A DNA stretch of 64,000 nt, taken from Glacieibacterium sp038210595 (GTDB taxonomy: Bacteria; Pseudomonadota; Alphaproteobacteria; Sphingomonadales; Sphingomonadaceae). Position 1 is the stretch's first letter, and every line of letters starts with the position of its first letter. A program made the position numbers and the translations under genes. Below are positions 24,805-32,387 of the stretch, in pieces. The notes under the pieces were generated by a model. That model ran no database searches. It was not told the DNA's origin and worked only from the letters and a program-made list of their open reading frames with translations. The stretch lies in NCBI GenBank assembly GCA_038210595.1, contig JBBQWN010000002.1, positions 1 through 64,000 on the forward strand. The letters run 5' to 3'.

Positions 24805-27078
24805 ATGTTCCAGAATTTATGCATGTCGGCGAAGGCTGCGGTGTCACTTGGTGCCTTGGCCATTGCGGGTGCGGTCGCCGCGCAATTGCCGCCGCCGCCG
24901 ACGCCGGTCGTGAAGCCGCTCGCACCGATGCCGGCGACCAGCGAGGACCGGGTTACGGGCAAGACCAATCAACAATGGTGGCCCAATCGGCTCGACCTGA
25001 CCGTGCTGCGCCGCAACGAGCAGAACAGCAATCCGTATCGCGATTTCAACTATGCGCGTGAATTTGGTGCGCTGAACCTCTCGGCCGTGAAAGCCGATAT
25101 CGCCAAGGCCCTGACCACGTCGCAGCCCTGGTGGCCGGCAGACTATGGCAATTACGGCCCCTTCATGATCCGCCTGGCATGGCACGCCTCCGGTACCTAT
25201 CGCGCTGCCGATGGCCGCGGCGGCGAGGATGGCGCGCAGCAGAGGTTCGAGCCGTTGTCGAGCTGGCCTGACAACGCCAACCTCGACAAGGCCCGCCGGC
25301 TGTTGTGGCCGATCAAGCAGAAATACGGTCGCGCCTTGTCCTGGGGTGACCTCATAATCCTGACGGGTAACGTCGCGCTGGAGCAGATGGGCTTCAAGGT
25401 GATCGGCTTTGCCGGCGGCCGGACCGACGACTGGTCGTCGGAGAATATCTTCTGGGGGCCGGAACGCGAGATGCTGACGGTCCAGCGTTACGATGCGGCC
25501 GGCAAGCTGATCGAGCCGCTCGCGAACAGCACGCAGGGTCTGATCTACGTTAACCCGGAGGGGCATCTGGGCGACAGCGACCCGGCGCACGCGATCGACG
25601 ACATCCGTCAGACCTTCGGCAACATGGGCATGGACGACCGCGAGACGGTGGCGCTGATCGCGGGCGGCCACACGATCGGCAAGGCGCACAGCGCCCACGA
25701 CCAAAAGCGGTGCCAGGGCAAGGAGCCCGCCGCCGGCGCGATCGAGCAGCAGGGCTTCGGCTGGCATAGCGACTGCGTCACTGGCGTTGGCAAGGACGCG
25801 ATCACCTCCGGCCTGGAGGGCGCATGGTCGCAGGACCCGACCCGATTCAGCAACAACTACAACCAGAATCTCATGAAATTCAACTGGGTGAAAGCCAAGA
25901 GCCCGGGCGGCGGAACGCAGTGGGAGCCCGACGATGCGAAGGCCCGTACGCTGGTGCCGGACGCCTTCGATCCCAAGCTCAAGCATCCGCCGATGATGCT
26001 GACCACAGATGTGTCGCTGAAGGTGGACGCTGCCTATCTGGCGACGATCGAGCGTTACCGCGCCCATCCCGACCAGTTCAAGACCGAATTCGCCGAGGCG
26101 TGGTTCAAGCTGACCCATCGCGACCTCGGGCCGGTCTCGCGCTATCTCGGCAACGAAGTGCCCAGGCAAGTTTTTGTCTGGCAGGATCCGGTGCCCGCGC
26201 CGAGCGGCCGGCTAATATCGGAAGCCGACGTTCGTGACCTCAAGCAGCAGATCATGGCGACCGGGCTGACGGTCCCGCAACTGGTCCGCACAGCGTGGGC
26301 GGCCGCCGCCAGCTTCCGCAATACGGACTGGCGCGGCGGTGCCAACGGCGCGCGCCTGGCACTGTCGCCGCAGCGCGAGTGGGCGGTGAACGACCCGCAG
26401 GAACTCGGCGCCGTGCTGCCCAGGCTGGAGGCGATCCGGGACGGCTTTAACCGCAGCCACGGCGACCGGCCGGTGTCGCTGGCGGACCTGATCGTGCTCG
26501 GCGGGACGGCCGCAGTCGAGAAGGCGGCGGCCGACGGTGGTGTCGCGGTCGCGCTGCCGTTCACGCCCGGCCGGACCGACGCGAGCCAGGCGCAGACGGA
26601 CGTCAAGAGCGTCAACTACCTGGAGCTCAAGGCGGACGGCTTCCGCAACTATTACCAGCCGGGACAGCGCCTGACCCCGCCCGAGGCGCTCGTCGACAAG
26701 GCGGCCACCCTGGGCCTCAACACCCGCGAGATGACGGTGCTGGTTGGCGGCCTACGCTCGCTGAACGCCAACGCCGGTGCGTCCGATGCCGGCGTCCTGA
26801 CCGCCCGTCCGGGTGTGTTGAGCAACGACTTCTTCATGAACCTGCTCAGCATGGACACTGTTTGGAGCAAGGCGGATCCGCAGGGCACACTTTATGTCGG
26901 CAAGGACCGTAGCGGCGACCGGATCAAGTGGCGGGCCACGCCGGTCGACTTGACCTTCGGCTACAACTCCGAACTGCGCGCGGTGGCCGAAGTCTATGCG
27001 ACGAAGGCCGACCAGCAGCGGTTCGTCGAGGACTTCGCCGCTGCCTGGACGAAAGTGATGAATAACGATCGCTATTGA
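24805..27078 (+). CDS. katG: catalase-peroxidase with signal peptide (periplasmic KatG)
   Basis: Bifunctional haem catalase/peroxidase, 757 residues. An N-terminal signal peptide (about 1-26, ending AGAVAA) and a Pro-rich linker precede the usual start of the enzyme, so it is predicted to act in the periplasm, unlike most KatG. Distal Arg123, Trp126 and His127 (RLAWH) and proximal His289 (GGHTIGKAH) are present. Trp126, Tyr248 and Met274 keep the spacing of the Met-Tyr-Trp adduct needed for catalase activity. The duplicated C-terminal domain is complete. GGGAGG precedes the ATG by 7 bases. It is controlled by the divergent Fur-type gene, by inference. Confidence 0.96.
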   Translation: MFQNLCMSAKAAVSLGALAIAGAVAAQLPPPPTPVVKPLAPMPATSEDRVTGKTNQQWWPNRLDLTVLRRNEQNSNPYRDFNYAREFGALNLSAVKADIAKALTTSQPWWPADYGNYGPFMIRLAWHASGTYRAADGRGGEDGAQQRFEPLSSWPDNANLDKARRLLWPIKQKYGRALSWGDLIILTGNVALEQMGFKVIGFAGGRTDDWSSENIFWGPEREMLTVQRYDAAGKLIEPLANSTQGLIYVNPEGHLGDSDPAHAIDDIRQTFGNMGMDDRETVALIAGGHTIGKAHSAHDQKRCQGKEPAAGAIEQQGFGWHSDCVTGVGKDAITSGLEGAWSQDPTRFSNNYNQNLMKFNWVKAKSPGGGTQWEPDDAKARTLVPDAFDPKLKHPPMMLTTDVSLKVDAAYLATIERYRAHPDQFKTEFAEAWFKLTHRDLGPVSRYLGNEVPRQVFVWQDPVPAPSGRLISEADVRDLKQQIMATGLTVPQLVRTAWAAAASFRNTDWRGGANGARLALSPQREWAVNDPQELGAVLPRLEAIRDGFNRSHGDRPVSLADLIVLGGTAAVEKAAADGGVAVALPFTPGRTDASQAQTDVKSVNYLELKADGFRNYYQPGQRLTPPEALVDKAATLGLNTREMTVLVGGLRSLNANAGASDAGVLTARPGVLSNDFFMNLLSMDTVWSKADPQGTLYVGKDRSGDRIKWRATPVDLTFGYNSELRAVAEVYATKADQQRFVEDFAAAWTKVMNNDRY

Positions 27079-27084
27079 AATACG

Positions 27085-27108
27085 GGCGGGCCCATTCGCG
27101 GGCCCGCC
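27085..27108. terminator. bidirectional hairpin between katG and GST
   Basis: The perfect stem GGCGGGCCC (27085-27093) / GGGCCCGCC (27100-27108) lies 7 bases after the katG stop and just before the convergent GST stop at 27110. There is no T-run on either side, so intrinsic termination is uncertain. Confidence 0.5.
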
Positions 27109-27109
27109 G

Positions 27110-27730
27110 CTATCCTGCCTGCGCCGCCGCGATCAGCGCGTCGTCTATCGCTTTCGCCTTCAGATATGCCGGGCGCTGGCTGAGACCGGTCCAATAGGCT
27201 TCGAACGCGGGGCGCCGGTCAATCGAACCGAATGCGAGGCCCCAGCCGATTTGCGACCCGAGATAGACGTCGGCTGCGCTGAATCGGTCGCCCGCAACAT
27301 ACGTCCTGCCCGCAACCGCGGCCTCGAGTCCATCCATCGCATGGGCAAAGTTGCCGTACCCGGCCATCATCGTCTTGTCGGGCGGGATGACCACGCCGAG
27401 GCTCTTGTTTATCACGGCCTGCTCGACCGGCCCGGCGGCAAAGAACAGACAGCGGTAATAGTCGGCGCGCTCGCCCGGCGCTGGTGCCAGGCCCTGATTC
27501 GGAAACGCATCGGCCAGATAGGCGCAGATCGCCGCTGCCTCGGTGACGATGCGACCGTCGTGGACGATTGCCGGCACCTTGCCCATCGGATTGACCGCCA
27601 GATACGCCGGTGCCTTCATCGTCGTGCCGTAGTCGAGCAGCACCTGTTCGTACGGCTCGCCGACTTCTTCCAGCATCCAGCGCGCGATCTGTCCGCGCGA
27701 CATTGGGTTCGTGTAAAAAACCAGGCTCAT
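27110..27730 (-). CDS. glutathione S-transferase family protein
   Basis: 206-residue cytoplasmic GST: thioredoxin-like N-domain (1-80) with NPMSRGQIARWML at the active site and VNPMGKVPAIVHDG plus TEAAAICAYLAD for glutathione binding. The helical C-domain includes GDRFSAADVYLGS. The likely catalytic hydroxyl is Ser11. It is convergent with katG, and both may belong to oxidative or electrophile defence. Substrate unknown. Confidence 0.93.
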   Translation of the reverse strand: MSLVFYTNPMSRGQIARWMLEEVGEPYEQVLLDYGTTMKAPAYLAVNPMGKVPAIVHDGRIVTEAAAICAYLADAFPNQGLAPAPGERADYYRCLFFAAGPVEQAVINKSLGVVIPPDKTMMAGYGNFAHAMDGLEAAVAGRTYVAGDRFSAADVYLGSQIGWGLAFGSIDRRPAFEAYWTGLSQRPAYLKAKAIDDALIAAAQAG

Positions 27731-27796
27731 CGGTCGCTCCCGCAGCGAGTCGCTGGCAGGAACATTGCACGAACGCGATGGCCGCGCAAACCCCCG

Positions 27797-28237
27797 TCAG
27801 ATGCGCGCCGGCGGACTGTCGCCCAGCGCGCCGCTGCGCCAGATCGGCCACTGGAAGGCGACGATCAGCACGGTGTTCGAGACCGCGTTGAGGGCGAAGC
27901 CGGTCGCCACCGACAGGGTCGAATCGATGGCGTACCAGCCGAGCAGCGACAGCGCGAACAACCGCCACACCGGCCCGCCCTCTGGCCCGAGCTGCACCGC
28001 GGCACGCAGCGTCGCGACCATCGTCCCCGCCCAGCCGAGCGTCACGGCGCCCATCAGCGCGAGTGCAAAGCGAAGCGGCGGGGTGACCGCGATTGGTGCA
28101 TCGCCGTTCAGGACATCGAGCAGCGCGATGAGCGCGCCGTCCGTCGCCGCGAACGCCCCGGTGATCAGCAGCGCGCCAAAGCCCCCGACGCCGATCGTCA
28201 CCCAGGCCATCAGCCAGTTCTGCCAAAATTTACTCAT
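27797..28237 (-). CDS. small membrane protein divergent from a TetR gene
   Basis: 146-residue inner-membrane protein with four predicted helices (about 8-30, 55-80, 92-108, 112-132). No recognised family. GAGGAG precedes the ATG by 7 bases. A perfect palindrome (28251-28266) abuts this Shine-Dalgarno, and the divergent gene is a TetR regulator, so repression by it is likely. Confidence 0.72.
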   Translation of the reverse strand: MSKFWQNWLMAWVTIGVGGFGALLITGAFAATDGALIALLDVLNGDAPIAVTPPLRFALALMGAVTLGWAGTMVATLRAAVQLGPEGGPVWRLFALSLLGWYAIDSTLSVATGFALNAVSNTVLIVAFQWPIWRSGALGDSPPARI

Positions 28238-28250
28238 CGCTCATCTCCTC

Positions 28251-28266
28251 TGTAGCGATTGCTACA
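28251..28266. promoter_or_regulatory. TetR-type operator
   Basis: TGTAGC-GATT-GCTACA is a perfect 6-bp inverted repeat in the 63-base gap between the divergent membrane-protein and TetR genes. It touches the ribosome-binding site of the former. A further half-site (GCTACA) lies at about 28289-28294, next to the TetR start. Confidence 0.65.
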
Positions 28267-28300
28267 TAGCGCGTCGGTGAAGCGGGCGCTACAGGAATCT

Positions 28301-28846
28301 ATGGTCACTCGTGAAACCCGCCGCGCCGCCGCCATCGAGCGCATGGCCGACCATGTGCTGGCGCACGGGCTGGCGGGTGCCAGCCTGCGGCCGCTGGCGG
28401 CGGCGGCGGGGACCAGCGACCGGATGCTGTTGTATTATTTTGCTGACAAGGAGGAGCTGCTGGCCGCAACGCTGGGTGCGGTGGCGTCGCGGCTGACGGC
28501 CATGCTCGACGCCGCGCTGCCGGCTGGGGCGCGACTGCCCTACGGCGCTCTGCTCGCGGCGGTGTGGACCGCGGTCGGCTCGCCGGCGCTGCGGCCTTAT
28601 ATGCGGCTCTGGCTCGAGCTTGCCGCGGCGGCGGCGAGCGGGTTGCAGCCGCATCGCGGCGTCGCAGCGGCGATCATGGATGGCTTCGTCGACTGGGCTG
28701 GCAGCCATCTCGACGACCCTGACCCTGCCGCCGTCGCGGGGCTGCTGGCGACACTGGAGGGTTGCCTGTTTCTCGATGCCGTCGGACGCCGCGACCTTGC
28801 CGACGCGGCGGCTGCCCGGGGTGACGTTTCCGCCGCCGCGCGCTAG
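28301..28846 (+). CDS. TetR family transcriptional regulator
   Basis: 181-residue repressor. The N-terminal HTH reads GASLRPLAAAAGTSDRMLLY, then YFADKEELLAATLG (about 20-58). The C-terminal ligand/dimer domain is Ala-rich and helical. ATG at 28301 has AGGA upstream. It is divergent from a four-helix membrane protein, which is its probable target. Its stop is only 10 bases before trpC, so the trpC-moaC-moeA genes may depend on this promoter. Confidence 0.88.
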   Translation: MVTRETRRAAAIERMADHVLAHGLAGASLRPLAAAAGTSDRMLLYYFADKEELLAATLGAVASRLTAMLDAALPAGARLPYGALLAAVWTAVGSPALRPYMRLWLELAAAAASGLQPHRGVAAAIMDGFVDWAGSHLDDPDPAAVAGLLATLEGCLFLDAVGRRDLADAAAARGDVSAAAR

Positions 28847-28856
28847 ACCGCTCGCC

Positions 28857-29639
28857 ATGACCGACCGGCTTGCCGAGATCTGCGAGACGACGCGTGCCGA
28901 GATGACGCGCCGCCAGGCTGTGCACTCCGTCGCGGACCTCGACCGTGCGGCAGCGGCACAGACCCGCCCGCGTGGCTTCCGGGCCGCGCTCGACGCCGCG
29001 CCAGGATATGGGCTGATCGCCGAGATCAAGAAGGCGTCGCCGTCGAAGGGCCTGATCCGCGCCGATTTCGACCCCGCCGCGCACGCTCGTGCCTATCAGG
29101 CCGGTGGTGCGGCGTGCCTGTCGGTGCTGACCGACGCGCCGTATTTCCAGGGCCACGAGGATTATCTGGTGGCGGCACGCGCGGCCTGCACGCTGCCGGT
29201 GCTGCGCAAGGACTTCATGGTCGACCCGTGGCAGGTGGTGGAGGCGCGCGCCATCGGGGCGGACGCTATCCTGATCATCGTCGCCGCGCTCGACGACGCC
29301 CAGATGGCCGAGATCGAGGCGGCGGCGCTGGAGCGCGGCATGGACGTGCTGGTCGAGGTCCACGACGCCGCCGAACTCGACCGCGCGCTACGGCTCCGCT
29401 CCCGCCTGATCGGCGTCAACAACCGCGACCTGCGCGACTTCTCGGTCGATTTCGCGCGGACCTACGAGCTGGTCGCCGCCGCCCCGCCGGGCTGCACCTT
29501 CGTCGCCGAGAGCGGCATCACCGGCCCCGCCGACCTTGCCGCGATGGCGCGCCACGGCGTCCGCTGCTTCCTCGTCGGCGAAAGCCTGATGCGGCAGGAC
29601 GATGTCGCCGCCGCAACCGCGCGCCTGCTCGCGGCATGA
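28857..29639 (+). CDS. trpC: indole-3-glycerol phosphate synthase
   Basis: Converts CdRP to indole-3-glycerol phosphate; 260-residue TIM barrel with IAEIKKASPSKGLIR (catalytic Lys), VLRKDFMVDPWQV, GVNNRDLRDF and VAESGIT. It is separated from trpD by the fur-katG-GST-TetR block, which is unusual for sphingomonads. It continues into moaC with an ATGA overlap. Confidence 0.97.
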   Translation: MTDRLAEICETTRAEMTRRQAVHSVADLDRAAAAQTRPRGFRAALDAAPGYGLIAEIKKASPSKGLIRADFDPAAHARAYQAGGAACLSVLTDAPYFQGHEDYLVAARAACTLPVLRKDFMVDPWQVVEARAIGADAILIIVAALDDAQMAEIEAAALERGMDVLVEVHDAAELDRALRLRSRLIGVNNRDLRDFSVDFARTYELVAAAPPGCTFVAESGITGPADLAAMARHGVRCFLVGESLMRQDDVAAATARLLAA

Positions 29640-30103
29640 GCCTCACACACATCGGCGCGGACGGCGCCGCGCGCATGGTCGACGTGTCGGGCAAGGCGGT
29701 GACGGCGCGGACCGCGACCGCCGAGGGTTTCATTGCGATGCAGGCGGCGACGCTCGCCGCCATCGTCGCGGGCGACATCAGGAAGGGCGACGTGCTCGGC
29801 GTCGCGCGCGTCGCGGGCATCATGGCGGCCAAGCGCACTGCCGAGCTGATCCCATTGTGCCACCCGCTGCCGCTGGCCGGGGTCGAGGTGACGGTCGAGC
29901 CAGCCGATGGCGGCATCCGGGTGACGGCGACGGCGCGCACCAGCCACACCACCGGCGTCGAGATGGAGGCGCTCAGCGCGGTCAGCGTCGCGCTGCTGAC
30001 CGTCTATGACATGGCCAAGGCGATCGACCGCGGCATGACGATTTCGGGCGTCCGCCTGCTGGCCAAGAGCGGTGGCCGCTCGGGGGACTGGCGGGCGCCA
30101 TGA
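29636..30103 (+). CDS. moaC: cyclic pyranopterin monophosphate synthase
   Basis: Molybdenum cofactor synthesis; converts the MoaA product to cPMP. It is 155 residues with MVDVSGKAVTARTATAEG, the conserved AAKRTAELIPLCHPLPL and TGVEMEALSAVSVALLTVYDM. Start and stop overlap trpC and moeA by 4 bases each. Confidence 0.97.
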   Translation: MSLTHIGADGAARMVDVSGKAVTARTATAEGFIAMQAATLAAIVAGDIRKGDVLGVARVAGIMAAKRTAELIPLCHPLPLAGVEVTVEPADGGIRVTATARTSHTTGVEMEALSAVSVALLTVYDMAKAIDRGMTISGVRLLAKSGGRSGDWRAP

Positions 30104-31311
30104 CGCTGCTCGGCGTCGCCGACGCGCAGGCGCGGATGCTGGCGGGGATCGCGGCGCTGCCGGCCGAGACGGTGCCGCTGGCCCGCGCCGCCGGTCGCCG
30201 CGCCGCCAGCGACATGCCAGCGTTGCTGACCCAACCGCCGTTCACGGCCTCGGCGATGGACGGCTATGCGATCCGCTGGGCCGACCGCGCCGGGCCGTGG
30301 ACAGTGACCGGCGAGGCGGCGGCCGGGCGCGGCTTTGCGGGCACCGTGGCCGCGGGCGAGGCGGTCCGCATCTTCACCGGTGCGCCGGTTCCCGACGGGG
30401 CCGACACCGTAGTCGTGCAGGAGGAAGTCGCGCTAGACAGCGACACGGCGCGGCTGACTGGCGAGGGGCCGCCGCGCCAAGGCGCGAACATCCGCCCGCG
30501 CGGGCTCGATTTCACGGCCGGCGATGTGGTGGTGCGAGCCGGCGAGCGGCTGACTCCGGCGCGGCTCGGGTTGCTCGCCGCGGCGGGCCACGGCGCGGTG
30601 CCGGTGCCGCGCCGCCCCCGCGTCACCGTCTTCGCCACCGGCGATGAGCTGGTGCCGCCGGGCACCGCGCCGGGCGCACACGCGATCGTCAGCAGCGCCG
30701 GCATGATGCTGACCGCGCTGTTCGCCGCCGCCGGGGCGGACGCGACCGACGGGGGCATCGTTCCCGACGACCGCGCCGCGCTGGCGGCGGCACTGGCGGG
30801 CGCCCGCGCCGACCTGATCATCACCGTCGGCGGCGCGTCGGTCGGCGACCACGACCTTGTCCGGCCGGTGCTGGAGGAACTGGGCGCGGAAATCGACTTC
30901 TGGCGCATTGCGATGCGGCCTGGCAAGCCGATGCTGAGCGGCCGGCTCGGCGCGGCGCGGGTCGTGGGGCTGCCCGGCAACCCGGTGTCGGCGTTCGTCT
31001 GCGCGACGCTGTTCGTGGCACCGATCCTGCGCGCCTGCGGCGGTGACGCGCACCCGCTGCCGCACGTTTTTACGGCCAAACTCGGCACGCCCCTGCCTGC
31101 CAACGACGGGCGACAGGACTATCTGCGTGCCCGCCTGGAACAGGGCGTAGTCATGGCCGCGCCGCGCCAGGATAGCTCGATGCTGCACACGCTCGCGGAC
31201 AGTAATATGCTGATCGTGCGCGTACCGTTCGCGCCCGCTGCCGAAACGGATGCAATGGTCGATTGCATCGCGCTTGACTTCGTTCCGGGCGTTGCCCATA
31301 CGTTCCCGTAA
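30100..31311 (+). CDS. moeA: molybdopterin molybdotransferase
   Basis: Inserts molybdate into adenylated molybdopterin; 403 residues. N-terminal SAMDGYAIRW, the central MoCF domain with TVGGASVGDHDLV and RPGKPMLSGRL, GLPGNPVSAFVCATLFV, and a C-terminal beta domain are visible. Its TAA (31309-31311) lies inside the LexA box of the next gene. Confidence 0.96.
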   Translation: MTLLGVADAQARMLAGIAALPAETVPLARAAGRRAASDMPALLTQPPFTASAMDGYAIRWADRAGPWTVTGEAAAGRGFAGTVAAGEAVRIFTGAPVPDGADTVVVQEEVALDSDTARLTGEGPPRQGANIRPRGLDFTAGDVVVRAGERLTPARLGLLAAAGHGAVPVPRRPRVTVFATGDELVPPGTAPGAHAIVSSAGMMLTALFAAAGADATDGGIVPDDRAALAAALAGARADLIITVGGASVGDHDLVRPVLEELGAEIDFWRIAMRPGKPMLSGRLGAARVVGLPGNPVSAFVCATLFVAPILRACGGDAHPLPHVFTAKLGTPLPANDGRQDYLRARLEQGVVMAAPRQDSSMLHTLADSNMLIVRVPFAPAAETDAMVDCIALDFVPGVAHTFP

Positions 31312-31316
31312 GGTTC
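31302..31316 (+). promoter_or_regulatory. LexA (SOS) box upstream of lexA
   Basis: GTTC-CCGTAAG-GTTC fits the alphaproteobacterial LexA operator GTTC-N7-GTTC exactly. It ends 17 bases before the lexA ATG and overlaps the moeA stop codon. It implies autoregulation of lexA. Confidence 0.88.
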
Positions 31317-31333
31317 CGTTTCGGGAGGCGGCG

Positions 31334-32002
31334 ATGCTGACACGCAAGCAACATGACCTGCTCGTTTTCATCGACCAGCGGCTTGCCGCCGACGGCGTGT
31401 CGCCGTCGTTCGAGGAGATGAAGGAGGCGCTCAGCCTGAAGTCGAAGTCCGGCGTCCACCGCCTGATCAACGCGCTGGAGGAACGCGCCTTTATCCGCCG
31501 CCTGCCCAACCGCGCGCGCGCGCTGGAGGTCTTGCGGATGCCGGAGACGCGGCCGTCCGCACAGGTGCTGACGCCCGATTTCCGCCCAGAGGCTCGCAGG
31601 GTCCGCGAACCCGCCAACGACGTCGTCGAGGTGCCGCTGCACGGCCGCATCGCCGCCGGCCTGCCGATGGAGGCGCTGGAAAGCGACCGCTCGCTGTCGG
31701 TGCCCGCCGCCCTGCTCGGGCCGGGCGACCACTATGCGCTGGAGGTGTCCGGGGACTCGATGATCGACGCCGGCATCTTCGACGGCGACTATGCGCTGGT
31801 CCTGCGCTGCGACACGGCGCGGGACGGCGACATCGTCGTGGCACTGGTCGACAATGCGGAGGCGACGCTCAAGTATCTGCGCCGCGAGAAGGGCATGATC
31901 CGCCTCGATCCGGCGAACAGCGCGCACCAGCCGCAGCACTACCTCCCGTCGCGGGTGAAGGTGCAGGGCAAGCTCGCGGGGCTGCTGCGGCGTTATCACT
32001 GA
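31334..32002 (+). CDS. lexA: LexA repressor
   Basis: SOS repressor with RecA-stimulated self-cleavage, 222 residues. The winged-helix N-domain is MLTRKQHDLLVFIDQRL, then SPSFEEMKEALSLKSKSGVHR. The cleavage site is Ala108-Gly109 (RIAAG). The catalytic dyad is Ser142 (SGDSMIDAGI) and Lys180 (TLKYLRRE). GGGAGG precedes the ATG by 7 bases. A LexA box overlaps the end of moeA just upstream. Confidence 0.97.
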   Translation: MLTRKQHDLLVFIDQRLAADGVSPSFEEMKEALSLKSKSGVHRLINALEERAFIRRLPNRARALEVLRMPETRPSAQVLTPDFRPEARRVREPANDVVEVPLHGRIAAGLPMEALESDRSLSVPAALLGPGDHYALEVSGDSMIDAGIFDGDYALVLRCDTARDGDIVVALVDNAEATLKYLRREKGMIRLDPANSAHQPQHYLPSRVKVQGKLAGLLRRYH

Positions 32003-32117
32003 GGGGCGGGGGGCGCTGCTTCGATGACACAGTGATTCCGCTCTGAGGGCAGCGCGCGGCGCGGTTTGCGCGGATCGCGATATTGCAGACGTTCCGGGAG
32101 CCCGGCATGATGCTCCG

Positions 32118-32387
32118 GTGGTCGATCCATCCCGCTCGTTTAGCCAGCCTTACCGTCGCCGCACATGGCTTCGGCAGCATCTGCCTTGGTGGGCGATCGA
32201 GCTAGGCGTGGCGTCGAAGGGTACCGACTGTGAGGCGACGAGCGGGCGCCACGAATGGTACAACTCCGGGACAGGGTCGGCTTGCTACCACTGCCGCGTG
32301 AGCGTTCCCTTCAACGCATGGGCCATTGGCGGGCGGGCCGATTGTAGGAAAGCAGCCATCAGGCAAGCCAGTGACGCTCACTCATAA
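32118..32387 (+). CDS. possible small Cys-rich protein (uncertain)
   Basis: 89-residue ORF with GTG start in an otherwise gene-free 375-base gap after lexA. The middle reads CEATSGRHEWYNSGTGSACY then HCRV, a C...HxWYN...CYHC arrangement that looks like a small zinc-binding motif. I recall similar motifs in short sphingomonad proteins but cannot confirm it. The N- and C-terminal parts look unrelated and may be non-coding, so a decayed gene is possible. GC content is lower than in flanking genes. The 3' end overlaps convergent comEC by 10 bases. Bases 32003-32117 show nothing recognisable. Confidence 0.4.
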   Translation: MVDPSRSFSQPYRRRTWLRQHLPWWAIELGVASKGTDCEATSGRHEWYNSGTGSACYHCRVSVPFNAWAIGGRADCRKAAIRQASDAHS

